Shown here: piece after piece, positions 1 through 5,789 of the stretch
How the letters are laid out: every line of letters begins with the position of its first letter
Numbering within the stretch: position 1 is the stretch's first letter
Source: Gemmatimonadota bacterium
GTDB lineage: Bacteria; Gemmatimonadota; Gemmatimonadetes; Gemmatimonadales; GWC2-71-9
Direction of reading: 5' to 3'
Assembly: GCA_022573095.1 (NCBI GenBank)
Contig: JACZUR010000126.1
Location: forward strand, 1 to 6,836
DNA length: 6,836 bases
Notes under the pieces: generated by a model
Databases searched by the model: none
The model's input: only the letters and a program-made list of their open reading frames with translations
Told to the model about the DNA's origin: nothing
Made by a program: the position numbers and the translations under genes

Positions 1-56
1 GACGGTCGAAGACGGTGGGGGAGTCCGAATTCCGCTGCACGTTGCACGAACAAAGC
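1..56. repeat. Left copy of a 56-bp imperfect direct repeat
   Basis: This segment matches 958-1013 with five mismatches (one at position 7, two at 41-42, two at 50-51). It begins with two GACGGT-type short repeats, continues through GAGTCCGAATTCCGCTGCAC, and ends in TGCACGA plus AAAGC. The second copy is the right-hand end of the minisatellite array at 779-1013, so the window probably starts inside the end of another such array. The two copies bracket the transposase gene at a period of 957 bp. The repeat is seen directly; a role as a cassette boundary is inference. Confidence 0.85.
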
Positions 57-278
57 CGTATCGCAGATCGCCTTCGTTCCCTCGTTCAATTGTTCAATCA
101 TTCGTGGCGGTCCCGCCCTGAAGCGCGCGCTCGGCGCCTTCGGCGACACGCCTTGAAAGACACTTCTACCTACGCCGCCCCTCAGGGCGTGTCGGTTGCC
201 GAGCCGGCTCTTTAGCGCCGGACCCGAGGAAGCTCTCCCGCCAGCATCCTCGTTCCCTCGTTCCCTCGGTGAAAGACG
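57..278. other. Non-coding stretch with small hairpins downstream of the transposase
   Basis: No credible gene is visible. The stretch contains several short inverted repeats: CGCC/GGCG with a TTC loop (135-145), an ACACGCC (146-152) / GGCGTGT (186-192) pair enclosing CGCCC (176-180) / GGGCG (185-189), and the 10-bp palindrome GAGCCGGCTC (201-210). A CTCGTTCC motif recurs at about 73-86 and in tandem at 249-267. These could be REP-like targets or a 3' end structure for the leftward transposase transcript. No hairpin is followed by a T-run that would make a convincing intrinsic terminator. Confidence 0.4.
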
Positions 279-668
279 CTACTTAGTTGGGACAGCGCAC
301 TGCGAGTACTGCCGCACCTGCGTCTGCACATACCGTATTGCGCGATGCAACTGTCCCGGTGAAATCGATCGAAGATCGTAGCCCTGCGCCCACCGGAGCT
401 TGCGCTTCTGAAACACTCCGTCACGGTTTCCGACCCTCGCACTGGCGCCTTTAAGACCTTGCACGAGCCTGGGAACGTCCACCGCTTGATGCAGATGTAG
501 CACTAGATGCAATTGATCGGCAACGACTCCCATCGCCAACACCTCAGCACCATGACGCTTAGCGGTGACACGGAGAAAACGTGACAAGAACGCTGCTCCA
601 TCGACATCAATCAATCTCTCCCGATCGTGCGTTGTCCACGTGAGCATGGCATACAGTTGAACCGACAC
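279..668 (-). CDS. REP-associated tyrosine transposase (Y1/HUH, IS200-like fold), altered HUH motif
   Basis: The 129-residue product resembles RAYT proteins, single-tyrosine HUH nucleases that nick single-stranded DNA at REP-type hairpins through a 5'-phosphotyrosine. Visible features are an N-terminal strand (SVQLYAMLTWTTHDR), the metal-site region GVVADQLHLVLHLH (residues 48-60), the DVPRLVQGLKGASAR helix (64-78), LRWAQGYDLRSIS (91-103), and the AIRYVQTQ helix with candidate nucleophile Tyr113. The usual His-x-His metal ligands are here Gln52-Leu53-His54, so the first histidine is lost (codon CAA, + strand 513-515). The start is GTG; an in-frame TAA lies four codons upstream, so no longer form exists. 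The protein is only about the size of the Y1 domain and lacks the C-terminal tail of longer RAYTs. The family call is fairly secure from motif order; catalytic competence is doubtful. Confidence 0.75.
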   Translation of the reverse strand: MSVQLYAMLTWTTHDRERLIDVDGAAFLSRFLRVTAKRHGAEVLAMGVVADQLHLVLHLHQAVDVPRLVQGLKGASARVGNRDGVFQKRKLRWAQGYDLRSISPGQLHRAIRYVQTQVRQYSQCAVPTK

Positions 669-778
669 ATAATCACGTTACTACGAATCCTATCCATCGG
701 ACTCACCCTATCTACCGCGCGGGGTATCAAAGGAATGCAGGGCTCCTAAGACCGGCGTCCGGTCGGTGGGTTCGAGAA
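669..778. other. Upstream region of the transposase with two GC-rich inverted repeats
   Basis: No gene was found here. It contains TACC/GGTA around CCGCGCGG (713-726) and a perfect hairpin GACCGG-CGT-CCGGTC (750-764) directly beside the start of the repeat array. The second has the size and shape of a small REP-type hairpin, which RAYT proteins are known to recognise. No convincing promoter for the leftward transposase was identified. Confidence 0.4.
750..764. repeat. Perfect REP-like hairpin
   Basis: GACCGG-CGT-CCGGTC has six-base perfect arms and a three-base loop. It lies about 80 bp upstream of the transposase start and next to the minisatellite. Recognition by the neighbouring RAYT is inference from family knowledge. 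Confidence 0.5.
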
Positions 779-1013
779 GACGGTGGCGGACGGACTGGGA
801 CGGTCGGAAGGACGGTGGGGGACGGTGGGGAGTTGAGCTGAGTGATGGTGCGAGGGAAAGAAGACGGTGGGGAGTTCTGATAAGTGATGGTGCGCAGAGC
901 GAGAAGACGGTGGAGAGTTGTGTTGAGTGATGGTGCGAGGGCGAGAAGACGGTGGAAGACGGTGGAAGACGGTGGGGGAGTCCGAATTCCGCTGCACACT
1001 GCACGAGAAAAGC
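779..1013. repeat. Minisatellite: GACGGTGG short repeats and three ~42-bp tandem units
   Basis: The core GACGGTGG starts at 779, 811, 821, 863, 906, 948, 958 and 968, with degenerate forms at 789 and 799. Three long units (821-862, 863-905 and 906-947; 42, 43 and 42 bp) share GACGGTGG, then AGTT, then a conserved AGTGATGGTGCG block, then GAGAA or AAGAA. Two 10-bp units (GACGGTGGAA at 948 and 958) follow. The array ends in GAGTCCGAATTCCGCTGCAC, the same end as at window position 11-40. The units have no internal dyad and no constant repeat/unique-spacer pattern, so this is not a CRISPR. The 42-bp period is a multiple of three, which keeps several reading frames artificially open on the minus strand. 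Confidence 0.9.
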
Positions 1014-1015
1014 TC

Positions 1016-1090
1016 TAAGCGGTAAGCGGCAAAACCCAGCTCCCAGCTCCCCGCTCCCCGCCTACCCCCCTACCACCCTACCCCCTATCT
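1016..1090. repeat. Seven-base-period C-rich tract, G-quadruplex pattern on the minus strand
   Basis: The tract starts with TAAGCGG repeated twice (1016-1029), then two CAGCTCC-type and two CCGCTCC-type heptamers to about 1064, then runs of C separated by TA. Runs of three or more C lie at 1035-1037, 1042-1044, 1049-1052, 1056-1059, 1065-1070, 1076-1078 and 1081-1085. The minus strand therefore fits the G3+N1-7 quadruplex pattern. This region is immediately upstream of thyA and would be its leader or promoter region. Any regulatory role is inference. Confidence 0.7.
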
Positions 1091-1106
1091 TTCCCGATAA
1101 CATCCC

Positions 1107-1901
1107 GTGAAACAGTACCTAGACCTCCTCCAACACGTCCTCGACCACGGGGTCGAGAAGAGCGACCGCACCGGTACCGGGACGTTGAGTGTGTTCGGCG
1201 CCCAGACGCGATTTGATCTGTCCGAAGGCTTCCCCCTCCTCACGACCAAGAAGCTCCACCTGCGCTCGATAATCCACGAACTGCTGTGGTTCCTTCAGGG
1301 AGGCACGAATACCAAGTATCTCAAGGACAACGGCGTAAGAATCTGGGATCAATGGGCGGACGAGAGCGGCGATCTAGGTCCCATCTATGGATACCAGTGG
1401 AGATCCTGGCCAGCGCCTGATGGCAGGCATATCGATCAGATAGCACAAGTAATCGACGGGATACGAAACGAGCCAAACTCGCGCCGCCTCATCGTAAGCG
1501 CGTGGAATGTGGCACAGATCCCGGAGATGGCACTTGCACCCTGCCATGCGCTGTTTCAGTTCTACGTTGCAAACGGAAAACTTTCATGCCAACTCTACCA
1601 ACGTTCGGGAGATCTTTTCCTCGGACTGCCTTTCAACATAGCGTCGTACTCGCTGCTCATCATGATGATAGCACAGGTCACGAACCTCGAGCCGAGTGAG
1701 TTCATCCTCACCGTCGGTGACCTGCACATCTACAGCAACCACCTCGAGCAAGTAAAACTTCAGCTGACTCGTGGGCCGCGGCCGCAGCCCACTATGATGC
1801 TCAACCCTGAGATCGACGACATCCTTTCTTTCACGTACGACGATTTCACGTTGGAGAACTACGATCCACACCCCGGAATCAGAGCTCCCATCGCTGTATG
1901 A
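1107..1901 (+). CDS. thyA: Thymidylate synthase ThyA
   Basis: The enzyme converts dUMP to dTMP in the cytoplasm, using 5,10-methylenetetrahydrofolate as both carbon donor and reductant, and releases dihydrofolate. The 264-residue length equals that of E. coli ThyA and the numbering is collinear. The nucleophile is Cys146 in LAPCHALFQFY. Phosphate-binding arginines are Arg21, Arg126-Arg127 and Arg166 (QRSGD). Asn177 (PFNIASY), His207 and Tyr209 (DLHIYSNH) bind dUMP, and the C-terminal PIAV matches the conserved closing tail. The GTG start is chosen because MKQYLDLL is the normal N-terminus. No Shine-Dalgarno sequence lies in the C-rich sequence before it. The stop overlaps the folA start (ATGA), which indicates translational coupling. 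All key residues are intact. Confidence 0.97.
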   Translation: MKQYLDLLQHVLDHGVEKSDRTGTGTLSVFGAQTRFDLSEGFPLLTTKKLHLRSIIHELLWFLQGGTNTKYLKDNGVRIWDQWADESGDLGPIYGYQWRSWPAPDGRHIDQIAQVIDGIRNEPNSRRLIVSAWNVAQIPEMALAPCHALFQFYVANGKLSCQLYQRSGDLFLGLPFNIASYSLLIMMIAQVTNLEPSEFILTVGDLHIYSNHLEQVKLQLTRGPRPQPTMMLNPEIDDILSFTYDDFTLENYDPHPGIRAPIAV

Positions 1902-2389
1902 CCGTAACGATCATCGCGGCAATTGCGGATAACGGCGTAATCGGTAGAGACAATGAGGTTCCCTGGCACCTACCGGCCGACCTCCAACGTTTCAAGGCAC
2001 TGACGACGGGGCATGTCGTGGTAATGGGCCGAAAAACGTTCGACTCTATCGACCGACGTCCTCTCCCCAACAGACGATGTATTGTCGTCTCCCGTAACCC
2101 GGACTACTCGGCCGAAGGCGTTGAGACTGCAACGTCGGTTAACGAGGCCGTCGATCGCGCCGCCGGTGAGGATGTTTTCATCGCCGGAGGTCGTGCGATC
2201 TATGAGGAGGGATTGAAACTGGCTGACGAGATGCAGCTGACCCGAGTTCATGCGCAGGTCGATGGGGATATTAGTTTTCCCGTGTTTGCCACCGGAGACT
2301 GGGACCTAGTTCGCTCAGAGTCTCACGCCTCAGACGAAAAACACTCGTACTCGTTCACCTTTGAACACTACAAAAGGAGACCTTTATAA
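1898..2389 (+). CDS. folA: Dihydrofolate reductase
   Basis: The enzyme reduces dihydrofolate to tetrahydrofolate with NADPH, recycling the folate oxidised by the thymidylate synthase encoded immediately upstream. The 163-residue length is normal for a chromosomal DHFR. It begins with TIIAAIADNGVIGRDNEVPWHLPADLQRFK. Asp28 is the substrate-pterin acid, equivalent to Asp27 in E. coli, and Trp23 and Phe32 line the pocket. GRKTF (44-48) and IAGGRAIY (95-102) form NADPH contacts, and Thr115 in LTRVHAQVDGDISFP is the conserved threonine. The ATG lies inside the thyA stop (ATGA). The TAA stop is followed at once by the ATG of the porin frame, and the porin's ribosome binding site lies inside the folA 3' end. 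Confidence 0.96.
   Translation: MTVTIIAAIADNGVIGRDNEVPWHLPADLQRFKALTTGHVVVMGRKTFDSIDRRPLPNRRCIVVSRNPDYSAEGVETATSVNEAVDRAAGEDVFIAGGRAIYEEGLKLADEMQLTRVHAQVDGDISFPVFATGDWDLVRSESHASDEKHSYSFTFEHYKRRPL
2374..2379 (+). promoter_or_regulatory. Ribosome binding site of the porin
   Basis: AAGGAG lies inside the last codons of folA, 10 bases before the ATG at 2390. It is the strongest Shine-Dalgarno match in the rightward operon. It supports 2390, rather than the internal ATG at 2579, as the true porin start. Confidence 0.8.
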
Positions 2390-3478
2390 ATGCTAAGATC
2401 CTCGGACCTCTTATTCTTAGCCGGGTTTATTTTCCCGGTCGGGGGCATAATCGCCCCCGCTGCTGCTGAGGCCCAGGTTCAGATAAATTCACGCGCGGCA
2501 GAGCTTACTATCACCGGACGCGTGCATACTCAGTTCAATACGACTTCGGTCAATGGAGAATGAGCCTCTGAGTTCCTGATGCGGCGGGTGAGGTTGACCG
2601 GAGAGTTGAAAATCAACGACTTCGTAAGCGGGAAAGTGCAGCCGGATTTCGGTCAGGGAACGATCTCTCTCAAGGACGCTTACGTCCGGCTCACTTTTAG
2701 TCCAGCGTTTAGAACTACCTTCGGTCAGTTCAAGCGCCCGTTTGATCTCTTTGAACTCACGAGTTCAACACAGATTCTGGTTGTGGAGCGCGCCGGCGAC
2801 ATCAGAGGCGTTGATGCGTGCGCAGGCGTGGGCGGCGTATGCTCTCTGAGCCGCTTGACGGAAAAATTGCAGTTCTCGGACCGGGATATCGGCGTACTCA
2901 TTGACGGGTCCAACGCCACCGGTGCGTTTGAATACAGTGCGTCGTTAACCAACGGCACCGGGGAGAATGCGCCGGACGAAAATGGAGCAAAGTCATTTAC
3001 GGGACGCGTGGGTTACGAGGTCACCGACAACGTGACGATCGGCGCCAATTTCGCATTGCACGACTATCCCGATCCGTTATTTGCTGCGAACGCCGAGTAT
3101 GCGACGGCATTCGGCGCCGACATCGAGATCGGAGATTTTTCTGAAGGTCTTCACATACAGGCAGGTGTAGTTGCAGGCGACAACTGGCGTAACCTCATCG
3201 CCGGACAACCCTCTAACTTTCTAGCGGCTCAGGTTATCCTTGCGGACCGGTTCCCATTACGTAGCCCAGGGCGAGTCACAGCAGTGGAAGTCGTCATAAG
3301 GATAAGTTGGGGCGATCCCAATACGGATCTGTCGGGTGACGGGGGGAGCCTAACTACATCGGGAGTCGTCGTGCACTTCACCGGCCGCAACAAGCTGGGG
3401 ATCAACCTAGAATTCTGGGATCCCTCCACCGGCTTGGGGGATCTGTCACTGAAAATTCAATCCTACCTGCATTTCTGA
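2390..3478 (+). pseudogene. Phosphate-selective O/P-type porin interrupted by an in-frame TGA
   Basis: The frame has 362 codons apart from one internal stop at codon 58 (TGA, 2561-2563). Residues 1-28 form a signal peptide: a short n-region, hydrophobic LLFLAGFIFPVGGII, then APAAAEA before QVQ. The mature part starts with ELTITGRVHTQFNTTSVNGE, then after the stop ASEFLMRRVRLTGELKINDF. The block GTISLKDAYVRLTF...FGQFKRPFDLFELTSS is typical of OprO/OprP-like porins, outer-membrane barrels for anions. The last residue is Phe, the usual outer-membrane insertion signal. A cysteine pair (codons 144 and 151) sits in a likely loop. The homologous sequence on both sides of the TGA shows one gene, either truly broken or carrying a base error. 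Initiation at the ATG at 2579 would lack the signal peptide and first strand. The TGA could derive from CGA (Arg) by one transition; this is inference. Confidence 0.85.
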
Positions 3479-3493
3479 GAGAGCAGCGAAATT

Positions 3494-4453
3494 CTATCTA
3501 TACAGCGACTTGACCCAGTCGGCGTCATCCTTCGACAACGGACTCGTCGCGGCGGCTGCCGCCTCCACCTGTTCCGGATTACGCTGGCCCACAAGCACAC
3601 AAGAGTTTTTCGAATCCGCCAGTAAGCTACCTATCAGACCGTGCAGTACCGGCGCCGGGTGACCCTCGAATCGCTCCTCCAATTTCTCCTTGTTCGATGA
3701 GAGTTTCCGGAGAAGTTCCATGTCTCCGAAACCGGGAACGCGATTTCTCGTGTCCCCTTCCGGGAAGGCCTGAGGCGCACTGTACTTCCCAAGCAATAGC
3801 CCGTGATCCAGCGCAGAAAAGAAAACCGCTCCGACATCGTTCTCCTCTACCCAGTCTCTTAATCCAGACGTTGTATAACCGTCGTTAGCAACGTTCCGGC
3901 AGACCTGAATCACTTCGGGGTCGACACGCCCCACATGATCGAGAACTAGCTTACTGTTCCAATCAGATAATCCGATGAAGCGGATCTTCCCTTCGTCTTT
4001 GAACCTGCTGAATAGTTCCAATGCACCGTCCAAGTATTGAGCATCTTCACCGAAGTCACAGTGGTGCAGATAGTAGAGATCAATGACGTCGGTTTTCAGA
4101 TTGCGAAGCGAGCGTTCGAGTTGTTTTCTAATCTGCTCTGGATGATAGAAGTGGCCGTACTCTCCTGGATCCCACCCGATCTTCGAGGCGAGGAAGATAT
4201 CGCTACGCGGCACATCGCCCCACATCTCGCCAATTAAGCGCTCTGACTGCCCGCCGCCGTACGCATCGGCGGTATCCCAGTGATTGATGCCCAGCTCATG
4301 GGCTCTGATTAAGGCGCTCGTCGCAGCGGTGTCATCGTGTCCGCTCCATCCAACGTCCTGTTCGCCGACACGGTTCGGCCCGCCGTACGACCACGTGCCG
4401 AGGCTTACTGCTGATACCTCTGTGTTCGTGCGTCCAAGCCGAACTAAGTTCAC
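3494..4453 (-). CDS. Aldo/keto reductase family oxidoreductase
   Basis: This is a cytoplasmic NAD(P)H-dependent (alpha/beta)8-barrel reductase for carbonyl compounds. The specific substrate cannot be read from the sequence. With the GTG start chosen here it has 319 residues. It opens with LVRLGRTNTEVSAVSLGTW, the usual first strand. The catalytic tetrad is visible: Asp60 and Tyr65 in WDTADAYGGG, Lys91 in ASKIGW and His130 in DLYYLHHCDF. The cofactor-phosphate region is VGQRNPEQ near 288-295. The frame extends upstream to a TTG at 4513, but those 20 residues (with CGCGARR) do not look like family sequence. The middle segment is diverged: QVCRN replaces the usual Q-x-x-Y-N, and SALD replaces the common SPLA. 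It converges on the porin with a 15-bp gap and lies 178 bp downstream of the marR-like gene on the same strand. Confidence 0.88.
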   Translation of the reverse strand: MNLVRLGRTNTEVSAVSLGTWSYGGPNRVGEQDVGWSGHDDTAATSALIRAHELGINHWDTADAYGGGQSERLIGEMWGDVPRSDIFLASKIGWDPGEYGHFYHPEQIRKQLERSLRNLKTDVIDLYYLHHCDFGEDAQYLDGALELFSRFKDEGKIRFIGLSDWNSKLVLDHVGRVDPEVIQVCRNVANDGYTTSGLRDWVEENDVGAVFFSALDHGLLLGKYSAPQAFPEGDTRNRVPGFGDMELLRKLSSNKEKLEERFEGHPAPVLHGLIGSLLADSKNSCVLVGQRNPEQVEAAAAATSPLSKDDADWVKSLYR

Positions 4454-4467
4454 ATCCAACTTAGGCC

Positions 4468-4560
4468 TCACTCTGCGCGCTCCACACCCGCATGGGGTAT
4501 TTGCGATAGGCAAACTACAACGACAAAGATGACAACGCGCATGAAATTCACCAGTACCAT
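4468..4560 (-). CDS. Possible 30-residue single-pass membrane peptide
   Basis: In the gap between the MarR-type gene and the aldo/keto reductase, a short frame encodes MVLVNFMRVVIFVVVVCLSQ followed by IPHAGVERAE. It has a strongly hydrophobic core after Arg8 that could be a membrane segment or a leftover signal peptide. A GGAG stands too close (two bases) to the first ATG, and the second Met (start 4542) has only a weak site. I do not recognise it. It may be chance, or a remnant of a deleted exported protein. Confidence 0.2.
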   Translation of the reverse strand: MVLVNFMRVVIFVVVVCLSQIPHAGVERAE

Positions 4561-4631
4561 GGCTCCGGTAGCTCTGGCAATATCACATGGGCATTGACCG
4601 CGCAGTGTGGCCGGCGCCCGGGCCCAGCGAT

Positions 4632-5135
4632 TTACACGGCGCTTCCAACCGGACACCTTGCTCCGGCGCAGATAGAGTGTTCGCAGAGACGGCAGACGTG
4701 ACGGGCTTCTTCCTGACTGCCGGGAATTGCTCCGAGCATCTTCGTGAGCAGATCGCAAAGCGTATCGTGCTCTTGCCTGGTTAGCTCGTTAGTTACTCCC
4801 CCGATAGTTTCGTCGCGCGCATTCAGCAGCCGCTGAAAGGCGCTGGTACCAGACCTCGTGAGATTTAGCAGCACGGCGCGGCCATCTTCTCCTCCGTGCC
4901 GCCGGATCCAGCCCTTATCGTCCAGGCGATGGACCAGGCGAACCGCAGCAGAATGAGATAGGCCCAACACTTTCGCAAGTTGATCGATTGACTCGCTAGG
5001 CCGCGTACCGATCGACATGAGAGCGGGACTGACGTTCCCGCCAGCGCCAAGTTCGTGTTCCAGTGAGTCCTCAACGCGGTCGGCAAGGGCTAGTGCCAGT
5101 GCCCCGAGCAGATTATTGGTATAGCGCCTGTTCAT
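4632..5135 (-). CDS. MarR-family transcriptional regulator with C-terminal cysteine cluster
   Basis: This is a 167-residue dimeric winged-helix DNA-binding protein of the MarR type. Helix-turn-helix: SIDQLAKVLGLSHSAAVRLVHRLDDKGWIRR (residues 49-79). Wing: GGEDGRAVLLNLT (81-93). The flanking N-terminal LLGALALALADRVEDSLEHEL and the C-terminal helices would form the dimer interface. The tail holds Cys148, Cys151, Cys156 and Cys161 (C-x2-C-x4-C-x4-C, ending in CPVGSAV), which could bind metal or sense redox state. The ATG at 5135 is chosen over the longer frame (to 5213) because GGAGG lies 10 bases upstream and because it overlaps the stop of the upstream gene as ATGA. It is second in a leftward operon whose promoter region carries a palindromic operator, so autorepression is likely (inferred). 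Confidence 0.9.
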   Translation of the reverse strand: MNRRYTNNLLGALALALADRVEDSLEHELGAGGNVSPALMSIGTRPSESIDQLAKVLGLSHSAAVRLVHRLDDKGWIRRHGGEDGRAVLLNLTRSGTSAFQRLLNARDETIGGVTNELTRQEHDTLCDLLTKMLGAIPGSQEEARHVCRLCEHSICAGARCPVGSAV

Positions 5136-5761
5136 ACGGTTTCGTCCTCCTTCCGATCGGGGAGCAACACATCGTGATCGTGTCCAGCGAGCAACTTCGT
5201 ATATCTGCTGCACAGCTCCGGCATCTTCGACATTCCGGGTTTGGATCGTTCGACGCCAAAGACCCGCTGTGGGAACTTCAGAGGTTCCTGCGCAGCCCAG
5301 ATCTCGTCGTGTTCGCTCGTCGGCAGGATCGATGCGGGCTGACCTACGGCAACCCAGCCTATGGGAACTGTCGAGTCCGGCGGTAGTTCCGTCATCAGAT
5401 GGACTATGCCGTTGATGCGAACAGTTGACCCAGTTCCAATTCGTGCGCCGTTAAACACCGTTGATCCCGTGGCGAGGAAGACGTTATCAGCAATGTCACA
5501 GCCCGTCAGGTGTGCGTGAGGACCGACCAGTACGTTGGACCCCACCGTCAGTGGGTGTCTCTTGACGCCACGGAGGACGGCGTGTTCCATGATTATGCAC
5601 CGCTCCCCGACTATGACTGATCCGCTTTCCGCAGTTATTACGGCGCCGTGGAGCACCCGCGTTTCCCGGCCAATCCGAACGTCTCCCGACACGACAGCAG
5701 TTGCAGCGATAGTCGCGGTTGCATGAATATCGGGCCGGCGCCCGTCATGCTCAAATAACAT
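5132..5761 (-). CDS. Gamma-carbonic-anhydrase-like left-handed beta-helix (hexapeptide repeat) protein
   Basis: The 209-residue protein contains hexapeptide turns over roughly residues 10-122: IHATATIAATAVVSGDVRIG, VIVGERCIIMEHAVLRG, HPLTVGSNVLVGPHAHLTGCDI, NVFLATGSTVFNGARIG. A C-terminal helical tail follows. The order matches gamma-carbonic anhydrase relatives (YrdA/PaaY type), usually trimers with zinc between subunits. Against the common pattern (VLH ... VGH-x4-H), the matching places here read VLR and VGPHAHLT, so the three canonical histidines are shifted or lost. His60, His69, His82 and His84 are nearby candidates. Carbonic anhydrase activity is therefore uncertain, and an acyltransferase or structural role is possible. 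The ATG at 5761 is chosen because the longer frame (to 5905) has a non-family N-terminus and runs back across the promoter. Its stop overlaps the marR-like start (ATGA). Confidence 0.82.
   Translation of the reverse strand: MLFEHDGRRPDIHATATIAATAVVSGDVRIGRETRVLHGAVITAESGSVIVGERCIIMEHAVLRGVKRHPLTVGSNVLVGPHAHLTGCDIADNVFLATGSTVFNGARIGTGSTVRINGIVHLMTELPPDSTVPIGWVAVGQPASILPTSEHDEIWAAQEPLKFPQRVFGVERSKPGMSKMPELCSRYTKLLAGHDHDVLLPDRKEDETV
5146..5150 (-). promoter_or_regulatory. Ribosome binding site of the MarR-family gene
   Basis: GGAGG on the minus strand stands 10 bases upstream of the ATG at 5135, inside the end of the LbH gene. It fixes the start of the regulator and suggests it can be translated independently as well as by coupling. 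Confidence 0.8.
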
Positions 5762-5789
5762 TTGAATCTCGTCAGTCAGCGCTAAGCAA

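Larger units (their letters stand above)
1..1013. mobile_element. Putative RAYT-plus-repeat unit
   Basis: A single small Y1-type transposase gene lies between two copies of a 56-bp direct repeat, with a repeat array on its upstream side and small GC-rich inverted repeats on both sides. RAYT proteins are known to be associated with dispersed REP-type palindromes rather than with classical insertion-sequence ends, so this may be a domesticated repeat-maintenance locus rather than a self-mobile element. No terminal inverted repeats or target-site duplication were seen. The boundaries are those of the direct repeats and are inferred. Confidence 0.4.

Noticed and set aside
212..442. Minus-strand frame overlapping the end of the transposase
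   Set aside because: It is a shadow of the RAYT gene in another frame, with low-complexity composition.
708..1004. Three overlapping minus-strand frames of 83-98 codons over the repeat array
   Set aside because: They are kept open by the 42-bp unit being a multiple of three. The products are Pro/Ser/His-rich repeats in every frame, with no ribosome binding site and no family resemblance.
779..1013. CRISPR array
   Set aside because: Units are nearly contiguous tandem copies with no unique spacers of constant length, no dyad in the repeat, and no cas genes nearby.
2561..2563. TGA read as selenocysteine or tryptophan in the porin
   Set aside because: The position lies near the porin N-terminus with no redox context, no clear downstream hairpin is seen, and TGA ends thyA and the LbH gene normally.
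3479..3493. Bidirectional terminator between the convergent porin and aldo/keto reductase genes
   Set aside because: The 15-bp gap and its flanks show no stable GC-rich stem followed by a T-run.
4454..4513. Longer aldo/keto reductase from TTG at 4513
   Set aside because: The extra 20 residues (CGCGARRVRPK) do not fit the family N-terminus; the GTG at 4453 begins at the expected strand.
4611..4631. GC-rich palindromic stretch after the MarR stop as an intrinsic terminator
   Set aside because: It is built of small symmetrical GC motifs but lacks a U-tract and a single defined stem.
5136..5213. Longer MarR protein starting at 5213
   Set aside because: It would overlap 82 bases of the LbH gene, while GGAGG and the ATGA overlap point to 5135.
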